25,803 bases of DNA, from assembly GCA_947174295.1 (NCBI GenBank), contig CAMWIG010000007.1, forward strand, positions 1 through 25,803. The letters are read 5' to 3'. The notes below the pieces were generated by a model, which saw only the letters and a program-made list of their open reading frames with translations, was not told where the DNA came from and searched no databases. Origin of the DNA: an uncultured Alistipes sp. GTDB lineage: Bacteria > Bacteroidota > Bacteroidia > Bacteroidales > Rikenellaceae. Below, one piece after another: positions 8,680 through 16,530 of the stretch. The translations under genes were made by a program, and so were the position numbers. The stretch's first letter is position 1, and every line of letters starts with the position of its first letter.

Positions 8680-10641
8680 ATGAAAATTTCGAAATTATTA
8701 CTTTTCGCGGCGGCTGCGCTCGTCATGGGCACCGCTTGCAGCGATGACGACCCCGTGAATCCCACCAAACCCAAGGAGGATGCTATATCGCTCACGCCGG
8801 CCGAGGCTACCGTCGGCAGCAAGGGCGGCAAGGTCTCGACCATGGTGACCAGCTCCGGCAAATGGACGCTCTCCGACGAGCAGAACGCCTACGTGCTCCC
8901 CGCAGTGAACGAGGGTGCCGACGGCGACATCGTGGAGTTCACCGTGCAGCCCAACGACAAGGAGGAGGAGCAGGTGTTCACCTACACCTTCACCTGCGGC
9001 GAGAAGCAGGCTCCGTTCAAGATTACGCTCGCCAAGAAGGCTTCGCAGAAAGAGGATGAGTTGGAGCTCATCTACACCGAGGGCTCGAACCTGCTTCCCA
9101 CCGAGGGCGGCCAGGTGAAGGTGCTCGTAACCAGCTCCGGCGAGTGGACGCTCGAAGGCTCCTACGGTTTCGTTCACCCCTCCGCAACCAGCGGTGAGGA
9201 CGGTGCCGAGGTCGTCTTCGACGTGGACGCCAACGAAGACTATGAGGACAAGACCGCCGACTATCTCTTCAAGATGGGCACCAAGGAGGTTGCGTTCCAG
9301 ATTGTCGTGGCGGCTGCCATTCCCGAGATGATCGAGATTACCTCGAATCCCGAGATGCGTCTCTCCTACTTGAAGCAGGATCGTCTGGCCGTAACGCTCA
9401 ACACCGATGTCAACTACCGCGACCTGACGGCCGAAATCGTGTCGGATGTCGAGGGCTGGCTCGCATACTCCATCGCACGTCCCACCGAGGGCGGTGCCGA
9501 GACCGACGTGACGGCCTACTTCACCATGGCCGAGAACGATGGCGAGACCGCCCGCGAGGCAACCGTGACTATCAAGGGTGTGAAGACCGGCGAGGCTTCG
9601 TTCAAGGTCATTCAGCTTCCCCAGTCGAAGATCGAGCCCGAGAAGACGGCTTACTTCCTCGGCGTAGAGTCGCAGTCGATAGCTATTCCCGTGACGGCCA
9701 ACGTCGAGTTCGACGTGACTGTCGGCGAGGAGGGCAACGGCTGGGTTACGTTCGTCGATTTCTCGAACAACAACCTGAACCTCACCATCTCCGAGCTGGG
9801 CGAATCGCCTGCCCGCGAGTGCACCGTAACGCTTACCGAGAAGAACCCCGCAGACAATGCCGAGCCTCTCGCGGTCAAGATTTCGATTTCGCAGAAGCCC
9901 AAGGGACTTATCGAGTGCGTGGCCGACATGCGCCATTCGCGCTGCTACTTCACCTATGTGAAGAATGCGACTCCGCTGAACAGCCTCTCCTCGGGAACCT
10001 TCGAGGCTCTGGTAAATATCCAGGAAGAGCGCACGAAGGGTACCCTGTCGACCATTATGGGTATCGAGGGCAAGTTCCTGCTCCGCATGGGCGATGCTAC
10101 GCTTGACTGGAATCAGATTCAGCTGGCGACTTCGAACGGCAACTTCACCGATTCCAAGCTGAAACTGACCGAGCTCAACCGCTGGTATCACATCGCCGTA
10201 ACGTGGAACGGCGGCATGCTCTACTTCTTCATCGACGGCGAACGCGTTTACGACGACTATTCGTACTATACCTTCTCGCCGACGCTCAGCGTCGCCTACG
10301 GCGGTTACGAGTCCGAATGGAACCGCGCCTTCTGGATCGGTTACGCATACAATGCCGAGCGTTACTGGCCCGGTTACATGTCGGAGGTCCGTATCTGGAA
10401 CCGCGCTCTCAGCAAGGAGGAAATCAATGCCGAGAACCACTTCTATCAGGTAGACCCCGAATCGGAAGGTCTGGTCGGCTACTGGAAGCTCAACGGCCCC
10501 GGACAGCCGGGCAAGGACTTCTACGTGAAGGACTCCTCGACTTCGGGCAACGACATGCTGGGTGAAATCAACGTCCGTTCTTCGGGCAGCAACCAGGTCG
10601 GCGATACGGGTATGAACTGGGTGGAGACCAGTCTTCCTTAA
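8680..10641 (+). CDS. Four-BACON + LamG surface lipoprotein, probable glycan-binding protein
   Basis: This 653-residue lipoprotein has a short signal ending in MGTAC (lipid Cys20) followed by SDDD, a strong surface-export-like signal. It then has four BACON/Ig-like repeats at about 36-121, 127-212, 215-315 and 318-408, with repeated strands such as GGKVSTMVTSSGKWTL and GGQVKVLVTSSGEWTL. The C-terminal LamG/concanavalin-like domain (about 410-645) has STIMGIEGKFLLRMGD, WYHIAVTWNGGMLYFFIDGE, FWIGYAY, MSEVRIWNRAL and EGLVGYWKLNG. No catalytic residues were recognised. The long stalk of modules suggests a binding domain held away from the membrane to capture glycans or glycoproteins for the adjacent GH18. 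It has a LamG module like the DUF1735 protein at 5232, so the two LamG proteins flank GH18. A strong hairpin follows the stop codon. Confidence 0.87.
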   Translation: MKISKLLLFAAAALVMGTACSDDDPVNPTKPKEDAISLTPAEATVGSKGGKVSTMVTSSGKWTLSDEQNAYVLPAVNEGADGDIVEFTVQPNDKEEEQVFTYTFTCGEKQAPFKITLAKKASQKEDELELIYTEGSNLLPTEGGQVKVLVTSSGEWTLEGSYGFVHPSATSGEDGAEVVFDVDANEDYEDKTADYLFKMGTKEVAFQIVVAAAIPEMIEITSNPEMRLSYLKQDRLAVTLNTDVNYRDLTAEIVSDVEGWLAYSIARPTEGGAETDVTAYFTMAENDGETAREATVTIKGVKTGEASFKVIQLPQSKIEPEKTAYFLGVESQSIAIPVTANVEFDVTVGEEGNGWVTFVDFSNNNLNLTISELGESPARECTVTLTEKNPADNAEPLAVKISISQKPKGLIECVADMRHSRCYFTYVKNATPLNSLSSGTFEALVNIQEERTKGTLSTIMGIEGKFLLRMGDATLDWNQIQLATSNGNFTDSKLKLTELNRWYHIAVTWNGGMLYFFIDGERVYDDYSYYTFSPTLSVAYGGYESEWNRAFWIGYAYNAERYWPGYMSEVRIWNRALSKEEINAENHFYQVDPESEGLVGYWKLNGPGQPGKDFYVKDSSTSGNDMLGEINVRSSGSNQVGDTGMNWVETSLP

Positions 10642-10665
10642 TCCCCGAACAAACGACTGACGTCA

Positions 10666-10694
10666 GCGGCCGGGCCCGAATGCCCGGCCGCTTT
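10666..10694 (+). terminator. Probable intrinsic terminator or attenuator
   Basis: A perfect 10-bp stem, GCGGCCGGGC / GCCCGGCCGC, surrounds the loop CCGAAT and is followed by TTT, 24 nt after the stop of the gene at 8680. The U-tract is short, so partial read-through into the CotH gene is plausible. A second, weaker stem lies just downstream (CCTCCC 10720-10725 with GGGAGG 10734-10739). Together they mark the most likely transcript boundary between the outer-membrane module and the rest of the locus. Confidence 0.65.
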
Positions 10695-10782
10695 CGAATA
10701 GAACCTGCCCTTGCGGAAGCCTCCCGTCCCCGAGGGAGGGGCCTGCATGATGGACAATCCCCGTAACGAAACCCGAAAACCG

Positions 10783-13035
10783 ATGAACAATCCCTTCCGA
10801 TATCTGCTGCTCGTCTGCGTCATGCTGTCGGGCATCCTCCTCGGAGCCTGCTCCGACGGAGACGAACATGTAACCGACGAACCCGAACCCGAGACGCCCT
10901 ATCTGACGGTCGCCCCGGCGACGTTCGATGAAACGGATGCCGACGGCGCGGTGTTGCGTGCGACCGTCGCGTCGAATAGAGCGGTCGAGGTCGAATCCTC
11001 GGCCGAGTGGTGCGAGGCGGTGCTGCTGCCCGACACCGAACGCGACAATCTCGAAATAACAGTCAGGGTAAATCCCGACGAGGAGCGCCGGCAGGCGACG
11101 GTCACGGTGCGTGCCGCCGAATGCCGCCCGGTGGAAATCGTAGTCGAACAGCGCGAACGCAAGCCCGGCCCGTTCCTCGTGGTATCGCCCGCCGAGTTCG
11201 CGGAGGTTCCCGTCGAGGGGGCGACCCTCACGGCGACGCTCGCGACGAACCGCAGCGGCGTGCAGCTCTCGTGCGACGGGAAGTGGTGCGCCGTATCCTA
11301 CAATCCGACACTCGAAACAGACAACATAACGCTGACCGTCGCGCCCAATGACGGTCCGGGCCGCACGGCGATAGTGACGGTGAGCGCCGCGGAGTGCGAG
11401 CCCGTAGCGATAACCGTCGCGCAGGCCGAACGTCTCGACGACGCCTGCGAGCTGCTCGCGTTCTCGATAGAACGCAGCCTGAACCCCAATTTGAAACAGA
11501 CGATCGACTTCCGGCTCGATGCGAAGACCTCCGCTCTCGACGCCATGTATCTGAAATGGATCGAGGGCGCGGAGCCCGAGATGATGATTCCCTCGTTCGA
11601 GTTCGAGGGTGCGCGCGTGACGGTCGACGGCCGCGAGATAGTCTCGGGCGAGACTTCGGTCTCGTTCGCCGACGACGTGACGCTTGTCGTCGAAGCCGCC
11701 AACGGCGACCGGAAGACGTATGAAATATCGCTCAACTGCCCGCAGATAAACCGCGAGCTGGCCGTGCTCCACATGCGCCCCTCGTCGCTCATCACGGGCA
11801 AACAGTACTACGTGCAGACTGAGGTCGAGCTCTACGACAAGACCCCGGCCTCGACCGGCGGAGGGTGGTGGAACACCGCCGAGAACGGAAAGACCATCGA
11901 GATGCGCGGACGCGGCAACTCGACGTGGGGCCTGCCCAAGAAGCCCTTCCGCATGAAGTTTCCCGAGAAGTTCAGCCCAATAGGTCTCGACCACGCCAAG
12001 GCCAAGAGCTGGGTGCTGCTGGCGCACGACATGGACAAGTCGCTAATCCGCAACCATATCGCGTTCGAGTACTCGCGTCTGCTGTTCAACAGCGCCGAGG
12101 GGTACCACGACCCTGCGGCCGTGCTCTTCACCGCGGCGTCGAAATATGTCAACGTCTACTACACGGGCGACTACTATTACAGCGACACGGGCCGCACCGA
12201 GCATCTCGAAGGCGAGTATCTGGGCGTCTACCAGATGAGCGACCAGATGGAGCGCGCCGCGGGCCGCATAGAGGTGGACAAGCTCGACGACCAGTCGCCG
12301 GCCGAGGACATAAGCGGCGGCTACATAGTCGAGACCGACATTCACGAGGGCGACCACTACTCGGCCGTGAAGCGCATAAAGATGACATACAAATACCCCA
12401 AGGACGACGAGTGCAGGCCCGAGCAGTACGACTACATCACCGACTTCATCGGCAAGGCCGAGCAGGCGCTCTACTCCTCGAACTACAAGGACCCGCAGAA
12501 CGGCTGGCGCAAGTGGTTCGACGAGAAGACGCTCGCCGATTTCATCATCGTGAAGGAGCTGGCCGGCGACCTCGACGGCTACACGAGCACCTATTGCTAC
12601 AAGCGCCGCGGCATCGACAAGTTCTTCTTCGGCCCCATCTGGGACTGCGACAAGGGGTGGAACAACGACAAGCGCGTACCGCACTCGCAGTACCGGCCGC
12701 TTTCGAGCCTGATGATTCACGCCGGATTCTGGATGCCCTCCTACGTCGAGAACGACTGGTTCTGGCGCTTTTGGAGCGACGAGACGTTCCGTGCGTTCGT
12801 GGCCGAACGGTGGGCCGCCCGCCGCGACGAGCTCGTCGCGTTGACCTACCGCGAGCTCGACCGCATGTCGGCCGGCATGGCGAAGGCCGTCGAGGCCAAC
12901 TTCACCGTGTGGCCGTTCTACTACCAATACAGCGACGAGGCCAACATGCCGGCACGCACGTATGCCGAGGAGATTGAGCGCATACGCACGCTGACCGCCG
13001 AACGGGCCCGTCTGCTCGACGTATTGTTGCAATGA
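10783..13035 (+). CDS. BACON + CotH kinase-fold surface lipoprotein
   Basis: The frame is open from 10711, but ATG 10783 is chosen because it begins a clean lipoprotein signal ending in LGAC (Cys23), followed by SDGDE. This gives 750 residues. Two BACON-like modules (about 38-127 and 128-217) are followed by a cadherin/DUF5018-like module (about 218-325, with VVEAANGDRKTYEI) and a CotH domain (about 327-750). CotH marks are GRGNSTWGLPKKPFRMKF from 376, LIRNHIAFEYS, GEYLGVYQMSDQ, GGYIVETD, then D596-L-D598-GYTSTYCYK and GPIWD621-C-D623-KGWNND, which hold the candidate catalytic and metal-binding aspartates. CotH proteins of Bacillus and fungi are atypical secreted kinases. The role of Bacteroidota homologues is largely unassigned. 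Here the aspartates appear kept, so an active surface kinase is possible but unproven, and a structural or adhesive role is the alternative. Confidence 0.88.
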   Translation: MNNPFRYLLLVCVMLSGILLGACSDGDEHVTDEPEPETPYLTVAPATFDETDADGAVLRATVASNRAVEVESSAEWCEAVLLPDTERDNLEITVRVNPDEERRQATVTVRAAECRPVEIVVEQRERKPGPFLVVSPAEFAEVPVEGATLTATLATNRSGVQLSCDGKWCAVSYNPTLETDNITLTVAPNDGPGRTAIVTVSAAECEPVAITVAQAERLDDACELLAFSIERSLNPNLKQTIDFRLDAKTSALDAMYLKWIEGAEPEMMIPSFEFEGARVTVDGREIVSGETSVSFADDVTLVVEAANGDRKTYEISLNCPQINRELAVLHMRPSSLITGKQYYVQTEVELYDKTPASTGGGWWNTAENGKTIEMRGRGNSTWGLPKKPFRMKFPEKFSPIGLDHAKAKSWVLLAHDMDKSLIRNHIAFEYSRLLFNSAEGYHDPAAVLFTAASKYVNVYYTGDYYYSDTGRTEHLEGEYLGVYQMSDQMERAAGRIEVDKLDDQSPAEDISGGYIVETDIHEGDHYSAVKRIKMTYKYPKDDECRPEQYDYITDFIGKAEQALYSSNYKDPQNGWRKWFDEKTLADFIIVKELAGDLDGYTSTYCYKRRGIDKFFFGPIWDCDKGWNNDKRVPHSQYRPLSSLMIHAGFWMPSYVENDWFWRFWSDETFRAFVAERWAARRDELVALTYRELDRMSAGMAKAVEANFTVWPFYYQYSDEANMPARTYAEEIERIRTLTAERARLLDVLLQ

Positions 13036-13037
13036 CG

Positions 13038-13066
13038 CGTCGGCCCCGGTTCCGGCCGGGGCGACG
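13038..13066 (+). other. GC-rich hairpin between CotH and MFS genes
   Basis: CGTCGGCCCCGG pairs with CCGGGGCGACG around the loop TTCCGG, leaving one bulged G. It begins 2 nt after the CotH stop codon. No T-tract follows. The core is nearly the same as in the hairpin at 8584-8607. It may be an attenuator or an mRNA processing or stability element before the tightly packed enzyme block. Confidence 0.6.
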
Positions 13067-13099
13067 CCTGAAAATTACCTTTTGGAACAGATTGACAAT

Positions 13100-14398
13100 A
13101 TGAATAAAACCTCCGTATCTCCCCTTCGCTGGATTCCGTCGCTCTACTTCGCGATGGGTCTTCCGTTCGTGGTTCTGAACATGGTCGCGGCTGTGATGTA
13201 TAAGGATTTGGGCGTCTCGGACGCGCAGATAGCCTTTTGGACGTCGCTGATCATGTGGCCGTGGACGATAAAGTTTCTGTGGAGTCCGTTTTTGGAGCTT
13301 TTCGGCAGCAAGAAGCTCTTCGTGGTGTCGACGCAGCTCCTGAGCGGCGTGCTGTTCGGCGTGGCGGCTATGGCGCTCCACCTGCCGTCGTTCTTCGCCA
13401 TCACCATTGCCCTGTTCGCCCTCGTAGCGTTCAGCGGCGCTACGCACGACATCGCGGCCGACGGCGTTTACATGTCCGAACTCTCGACTTCCGACCAGGC
13501 GAAGTACATCGGCTGGCAGGGTGCGTTCTATAACCTCGCGAAGCTGGTTGCCACGGGCGGCCTGGTGTGGCTTGCGGGGTGGCTCTTCGAGCGGTTCGCC
13601 GCTTCGGGCAGAGCTCCGATTGCCGCTTCGCAGTCGTCGTGGACGGTCGTACTGCTGATTCTTGCGGGCATCATGGCGGCGGCGGGGCTTTGGCACGTGC
13701 GGTCGCTTCCGACCGGCGGCAGTGCCGCTTCGGGCGGGCGGACGCTGGCCGACGGCTTGCAGGGCTTGCGCGAGGTCATCGTGTCGTTCTTCGCCAAGAA
13801 ACATATCCGATACTACATCGCCTTCATCATCCTCTACCGCCTGGGCGAGGGCTTCGTGATGAAAATCGTGCCTCTGTTCCTCAAAACGCCGCTCGCGGAG
13901 GGCGGTCTGGGCCTCACGAACCAGCAGATAGGGCTCTACTACGGCACTTTCGGCGCCGGGGCTTTCCTGCTGGGTTCGCTGCTCGCGGGCTACTACATCG
14001 CCGGTCGCGGACTGCGTCGCACGCTCTTCACGCTGGTGTGCGTTTTCAACCTGCCGTTCGCGGTCTACGCATTGCTGGCGTGGTTCCAGCCGTCGAGCAT
14101 GTGGATAGTCGGCGGAGGCATTGTGTTGGAGTATTTCGGCTACGGCTTCGGGTTCGTGGGCCTTACGCTCTTCATGATGCAGCAGGTGGCACCCGGCAAG
14201 CACCAGATGGCGCACTACGCCTTCGCGTCGGGCATCATGAACCTCTCGGTGATGGTCACGGGCATGGCGTCGGGTTATCTGAGCGACCTGCTCGGCTACC
14301 GAATATTCTTCGTCGCGGTGCTTCTGGCCACCGTTCCGGCGTTCGTGATGACGCGCCTCGTACCCTTTACCTACGATGAACAAACTAAAACGAAATAG
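13100..14398 (+). CDS. MFS sugar permease (AmpG-like), inner membrane
   Basis: ATG 13100 gives 432 residues; the TTG at 13082 is less likely. The protein is highly hydrophobic with about twelve predicted transmembrane helices. Its N-terminal half has the AmpG-like pattern: FAMGLPFVVLNMVAAVMYKD, WPWTIKFLWSPFLELFGSKK, and SGATHDIAADGVYMSELS. AmpG-type permeases import GlcNAc-containing muropeptides. Homologues in Bacteroidota PULs are associated with the uptake of small disaccharides from the periplasm. The GH130 gene starts 4 nt downstream, so the likely cargo is Man-beta-1,4-GlcNAc produced in the periplasm by the mannosidases. That substrate is inferred from context, not seen in the sequence. 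The gene begins the translationally packed block that runs to 25522. Confidence 0.92.
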   Translation: MNKTSVSPLRWIPSLYFAMGLPFVVLNMVAAVMYKDLGVSDAQIAFWTSLIMWPWTIKFLWSPFLELFGSKKLFVVSTQLLSGVLFGVAAMALHLPSFFAITIALFALVAFSGATHDIAADGVYMSELSTSDQAKYIGWQGAFYNLAKLVATGGLVWLAGWLFERFAASGRAPIAASQSSWTVVLLILAGIMAAAGLWHVRSLPTGGSAASGGRTLADGLQGLREVIVSFFAKKHIRYYIAFIILYRLGEGFVMKIVPLFLKTPLAEGGLGLTNQQIGLYYGTFGAGAFLLGSLLAGYYIAGRGLRRTLFTLVCVFNLPFAVYALLAWFQPSSMWIVGGGIVLEYFGYGFGFVGLTLFMMQQVAPGKHQMAHYAFASGIMNLSVMVTGMASGYLSDLLGYRIFFVAVLLATVPAFVMTRLVPFTYDEQTKTK

Positions 14399-14402
14399 AA
14401 CT

Positions 14403-15413
14403 ATGAGCAACCTCAAAATCATGGGAGAAGCACTCCCCGCCATGCCGTGGGAGGAGCGTCCCGCGGGCTACAAACACATCATGTGGCGCTATTCGGCCAA
14501 TCCGATTATCGAGCGCGACCAGCTTTCGACCTCGAACTCGATTTTTAACTCGGCCGTCGTGCCTTTCAAGAAGGGCAAGTACAACTACGCCGGCGTCTTC
14601 CGCTGCGACGACACTAACATCCGCATGCGTCTGCACGTTGGCTTCTCGGTCGACGGCCTTGCGTGGGACATCGCCGAGGAGGACGTGCGCTTCGAGGGCG
14701 CCGACCCCGAGGTCGGCGCATGGGTCTACGGCTACGATCCGCGCGTGGTGAAGCTCGGCGACCGCTACTACGTCACGTGGTGCAACGGCTACCAGGGCGA
14801 GCCTACGATAGGCATCGCGTGGACTGTCGACTTCGAGACGTTCCACCAGCTGGAAAACGCCTTTCTGCCCTACAACCGCAACGGCGTTCTGTTCCCTCGC
14901 AAGATAGGGGAACGCTATGCCATGCTGTCGCGTCCGAGCGACCGCGGGCATACGCCGTTCGGCGACATCTACTACTCCGAATCGCCCGACATGGAGTTCT
15001 GGGGCCGCCACCGGCTGGTGATGAAGCCCGCGCCGTTCGAGAAGAGCGCCTGGCAGTGCACCAAGGTCGGCGCGGGCCCCGTACCCATCGAGACGTCGGA
15101 GGGATGGCTGCTTATCTACCACGGCGTGCATCAGACCTGCAACGGCTTCAACTACTCGTTCGGTGCTGCGCTGCTGGACCTCGACGAGCCGTGGAGAGTC
15201 ATCGCCCGCACGGGCGCCTACCTGCTCGCGCCGCGCGAAATCTACGAGTGCATGGGCGACGTTCCGAACGTGACATTCCCCTGTGCGACGCTCCACGACC
15301 CTGCGACGGGTCGTCTGGCCGTCTACTACGGCTGCGCCGATACGGTGACGGGCCTTGCGTTCGGCTACATCCCCGAAATCATCGAGTTCACGAAGAAAAC
15401 CAACATACTCTGA
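14403..15413 (+). CDS. GH130 mannoside phosphorylase (Man-beta-1,4-GlcNAc type)
   Basis: The chosen start, ATG 14403, lies 4 nt after the MFS stop and gives 336 residues; the ATG at 14376 would overlap the permease. There is no signal peptide, so it is cytoplasmic. The sequence closely follows the gut enzyme UhgbMP and relatives as I remember them: MPWEERPAGYK, SNSIFNSAVVPF, AGVFRCDDT, YGYDPRV, NGVLFPRKIGERYAML, GHTPFGDIYYSESPDMEFWG, and PCATLHDPATGRLAVYYGCAD. Asp112 in YGYDPRV matches the family's proton-donor Asp. Subfamily GH130_2 enzymes phosphorolyse Man-beta-1,4-GlcNAc or beta-mannooligosaccharides to mannose-1-phosphate. With GH18, GH92 and GH125 nearby, the N-glycan core disaccharide is the likely substrate. 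A phosphomannomutase to use the product is not in this window. Confidence 0.96.
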   Translation: MSNLKIMGEALPAMPWEERPAGYKHIMWRYSANPIIERDQLSTSNSIFNSAVVPFKKGKYNYAGVFRCDDTNIRMRLHVGFSVDGLAWDIAEEDVRFEGADPEVGAWVYGYDPRVVKLGDRYYVTWCNGYQGEPTIGIAWTVDFETFHQLENAFLPYNRNGVLFPRKIGERYAMLSRPSDRGHTPFGDIYYSESPDMEFWGRHRLVMKPAPFEKSAWQCTKVGAGPVPIETSEGWLLIYHGVHQTCNGFNYSFGAALLDLDEPWRVIARTGAYLLAPREIYECMGDVPNVTFPCATLHDPATGRLAVYYGCADTVTGLAFGYIPEIIEFTKKTNIL

Positions 15414-15417
15414 GACC

Positions 15418-16530
15418 ATGTACAGCTACGACAAACGCATAGTAGTGACGTTGGACGCCGGGGGCACTAACTTCGTGTTCGGTGCCATGCAGGCCAACGA
15501 ATTCATCGTCGAGCCTCTGACCGTTCCGTCGAACGCCCACGATTTGGACCTCTGTCTTCGGACGATGGTCGATGGTTTCCGGCAGATTATCGGCCGTCTC
15601 GACGAGCAGCCCGCGGCCATCTCGTTCGCCTTTCCCGGTCCTGCCGACTATCCGAACGGCATCATCGGGGGCTACCTTCCGAACTTCCCGTCGTTCCGCG
15701 ACGGCGTGGCGCTGGGGCCGTTCCTCGAAATGACGTTCGGCATCCCCGTTTTCATCAACAACGACGGGGACCTGTTCGCCTACGGCGAGGCGCTGGGCGG
15801 CGCCCTTCCCGAGGTGAACGCCCGACTCGAAAAGGCCGGCAGCCCGAAGCGGTATCATAACCTGCTGGGCTACACGTTCGGCACGGGCTTCGGCGTGGGC
15901 ATGGTCGTCGACGGACGGCTGAACCGCGGCGACAACTCGTGCGTCGAGACCTTCTGCCTGCGCCACAAGAAGATGCCCGAGGTGATCGTCGAGGAGGGCG
16001 TTGCCGTTCGTGCCGTGAAGCGCGTGTACGGAGAACTCACGGGCAATCCCGACCACGGATTGGAGCCGAAGGATATCTGCGAAATCGCCGACGGAAAGCG
16101 CGCGGGCGATCGCGAGGCCGCCAAGGCCGCATTCGCCGAGCTGGGCGAGATTGCGGGCGACGCGATGGCTACGGCCGTAACGCTCACCGACGGTCTTATC
16201 GTTATCGGCGGCGGCATCACGGCGGCCCGCAAGTACATCATGCCGGCACTGCTCGGGGAGCTTCGGTCGAAGATGCGAACCCTCGGCGGCGACGAGCTCG
16301 ACCGTGTGCAGATGAAGGTCTACGACCTGGACGACGAAGCCGAGTTCGCGGCGTTCGCGCGCGGCGAGATGCGGCCGTTGCAGGTCTACGGCTCCGACCG
16401 CTACGTAGCCTACGACCCGCAGAAGCGTGTGGGCGTTACGATTTCGAAGCTGGGAGCCAGCCGGGCTATTTCGGTGGGGGCCTACGCTTTCGCACTCTCG
16501 ATGTTGGACAAAAACGAAAACAAGCAATGA
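15418..16530 (+). CDS. ROK-family sugar kinase (probable mannokinase or GlcNAc kinase)
   Basis: ATG 15418, 4 nt after the GH130 stop, gives 370 residues; the longer frame from 15355 lies inside GH130. The ROK/hexokinase ATP-binding signature is L12-D-A-G-G-T-N-F19, and the catalytic aspartate is D116 in FINNDGDLFAYGEALGG. A second nucleotide-binding stretch is LIVIGGGI. The zinc-binding CxCGxxGCxE motif of typical ROK kinases is not visible: the region after GVGMVVDGRLNRG reads NSCVETFCLRHKK. This is a divergent branch seen in some Bacteroidota. The next gene is ManA with an ATGA overlap, so making mannose-6-phosphate from mannose released by GH92 is the simplest role. Phosphorylating GlcNAc released by GH130 is an equally testable alternative. 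Cytoplasmic. Confidence 0.88.
   Translation: MYSYDKRIVVTLDAGGTNFVFGAMQANEFIVEPLTVPSNAHDLDLCLRTMVDGFRQIIGRLDEQPAAISFAFPGPADYPNGIIGGYLPNFPSFRDGVALGPFLEMTFGIPVFINNDGDLFAYGEALGGALPEVNARLEKAGSPKRYHNLLGYTFGTGFGVGMVVDGRLNRGDNSCVETFCLRHKKMPEVIVEEGVAVRAVKRVYGELTGNPDHGLEPKDICEIADGKRAGDREAAKAAFAELGEIAGDAMATAVTLTDGLIVIGGGITAARKYIMPALLGELRSKMRTLGGDELDRVQMKVYDLDDEAEFAAFARGEMRPLQVYGSDRYVAYDPQKRVGVTISKLGASRAISVGAYAFALSMLDKNENKQ

Noticed and set aside
10711..10782. Upstream in-frame extension of the CotH protein
   Set aside because: It would place 24 polar, proline-rich residues before a textbook lipoprotein signal; the ATG at 10783 fits far better.
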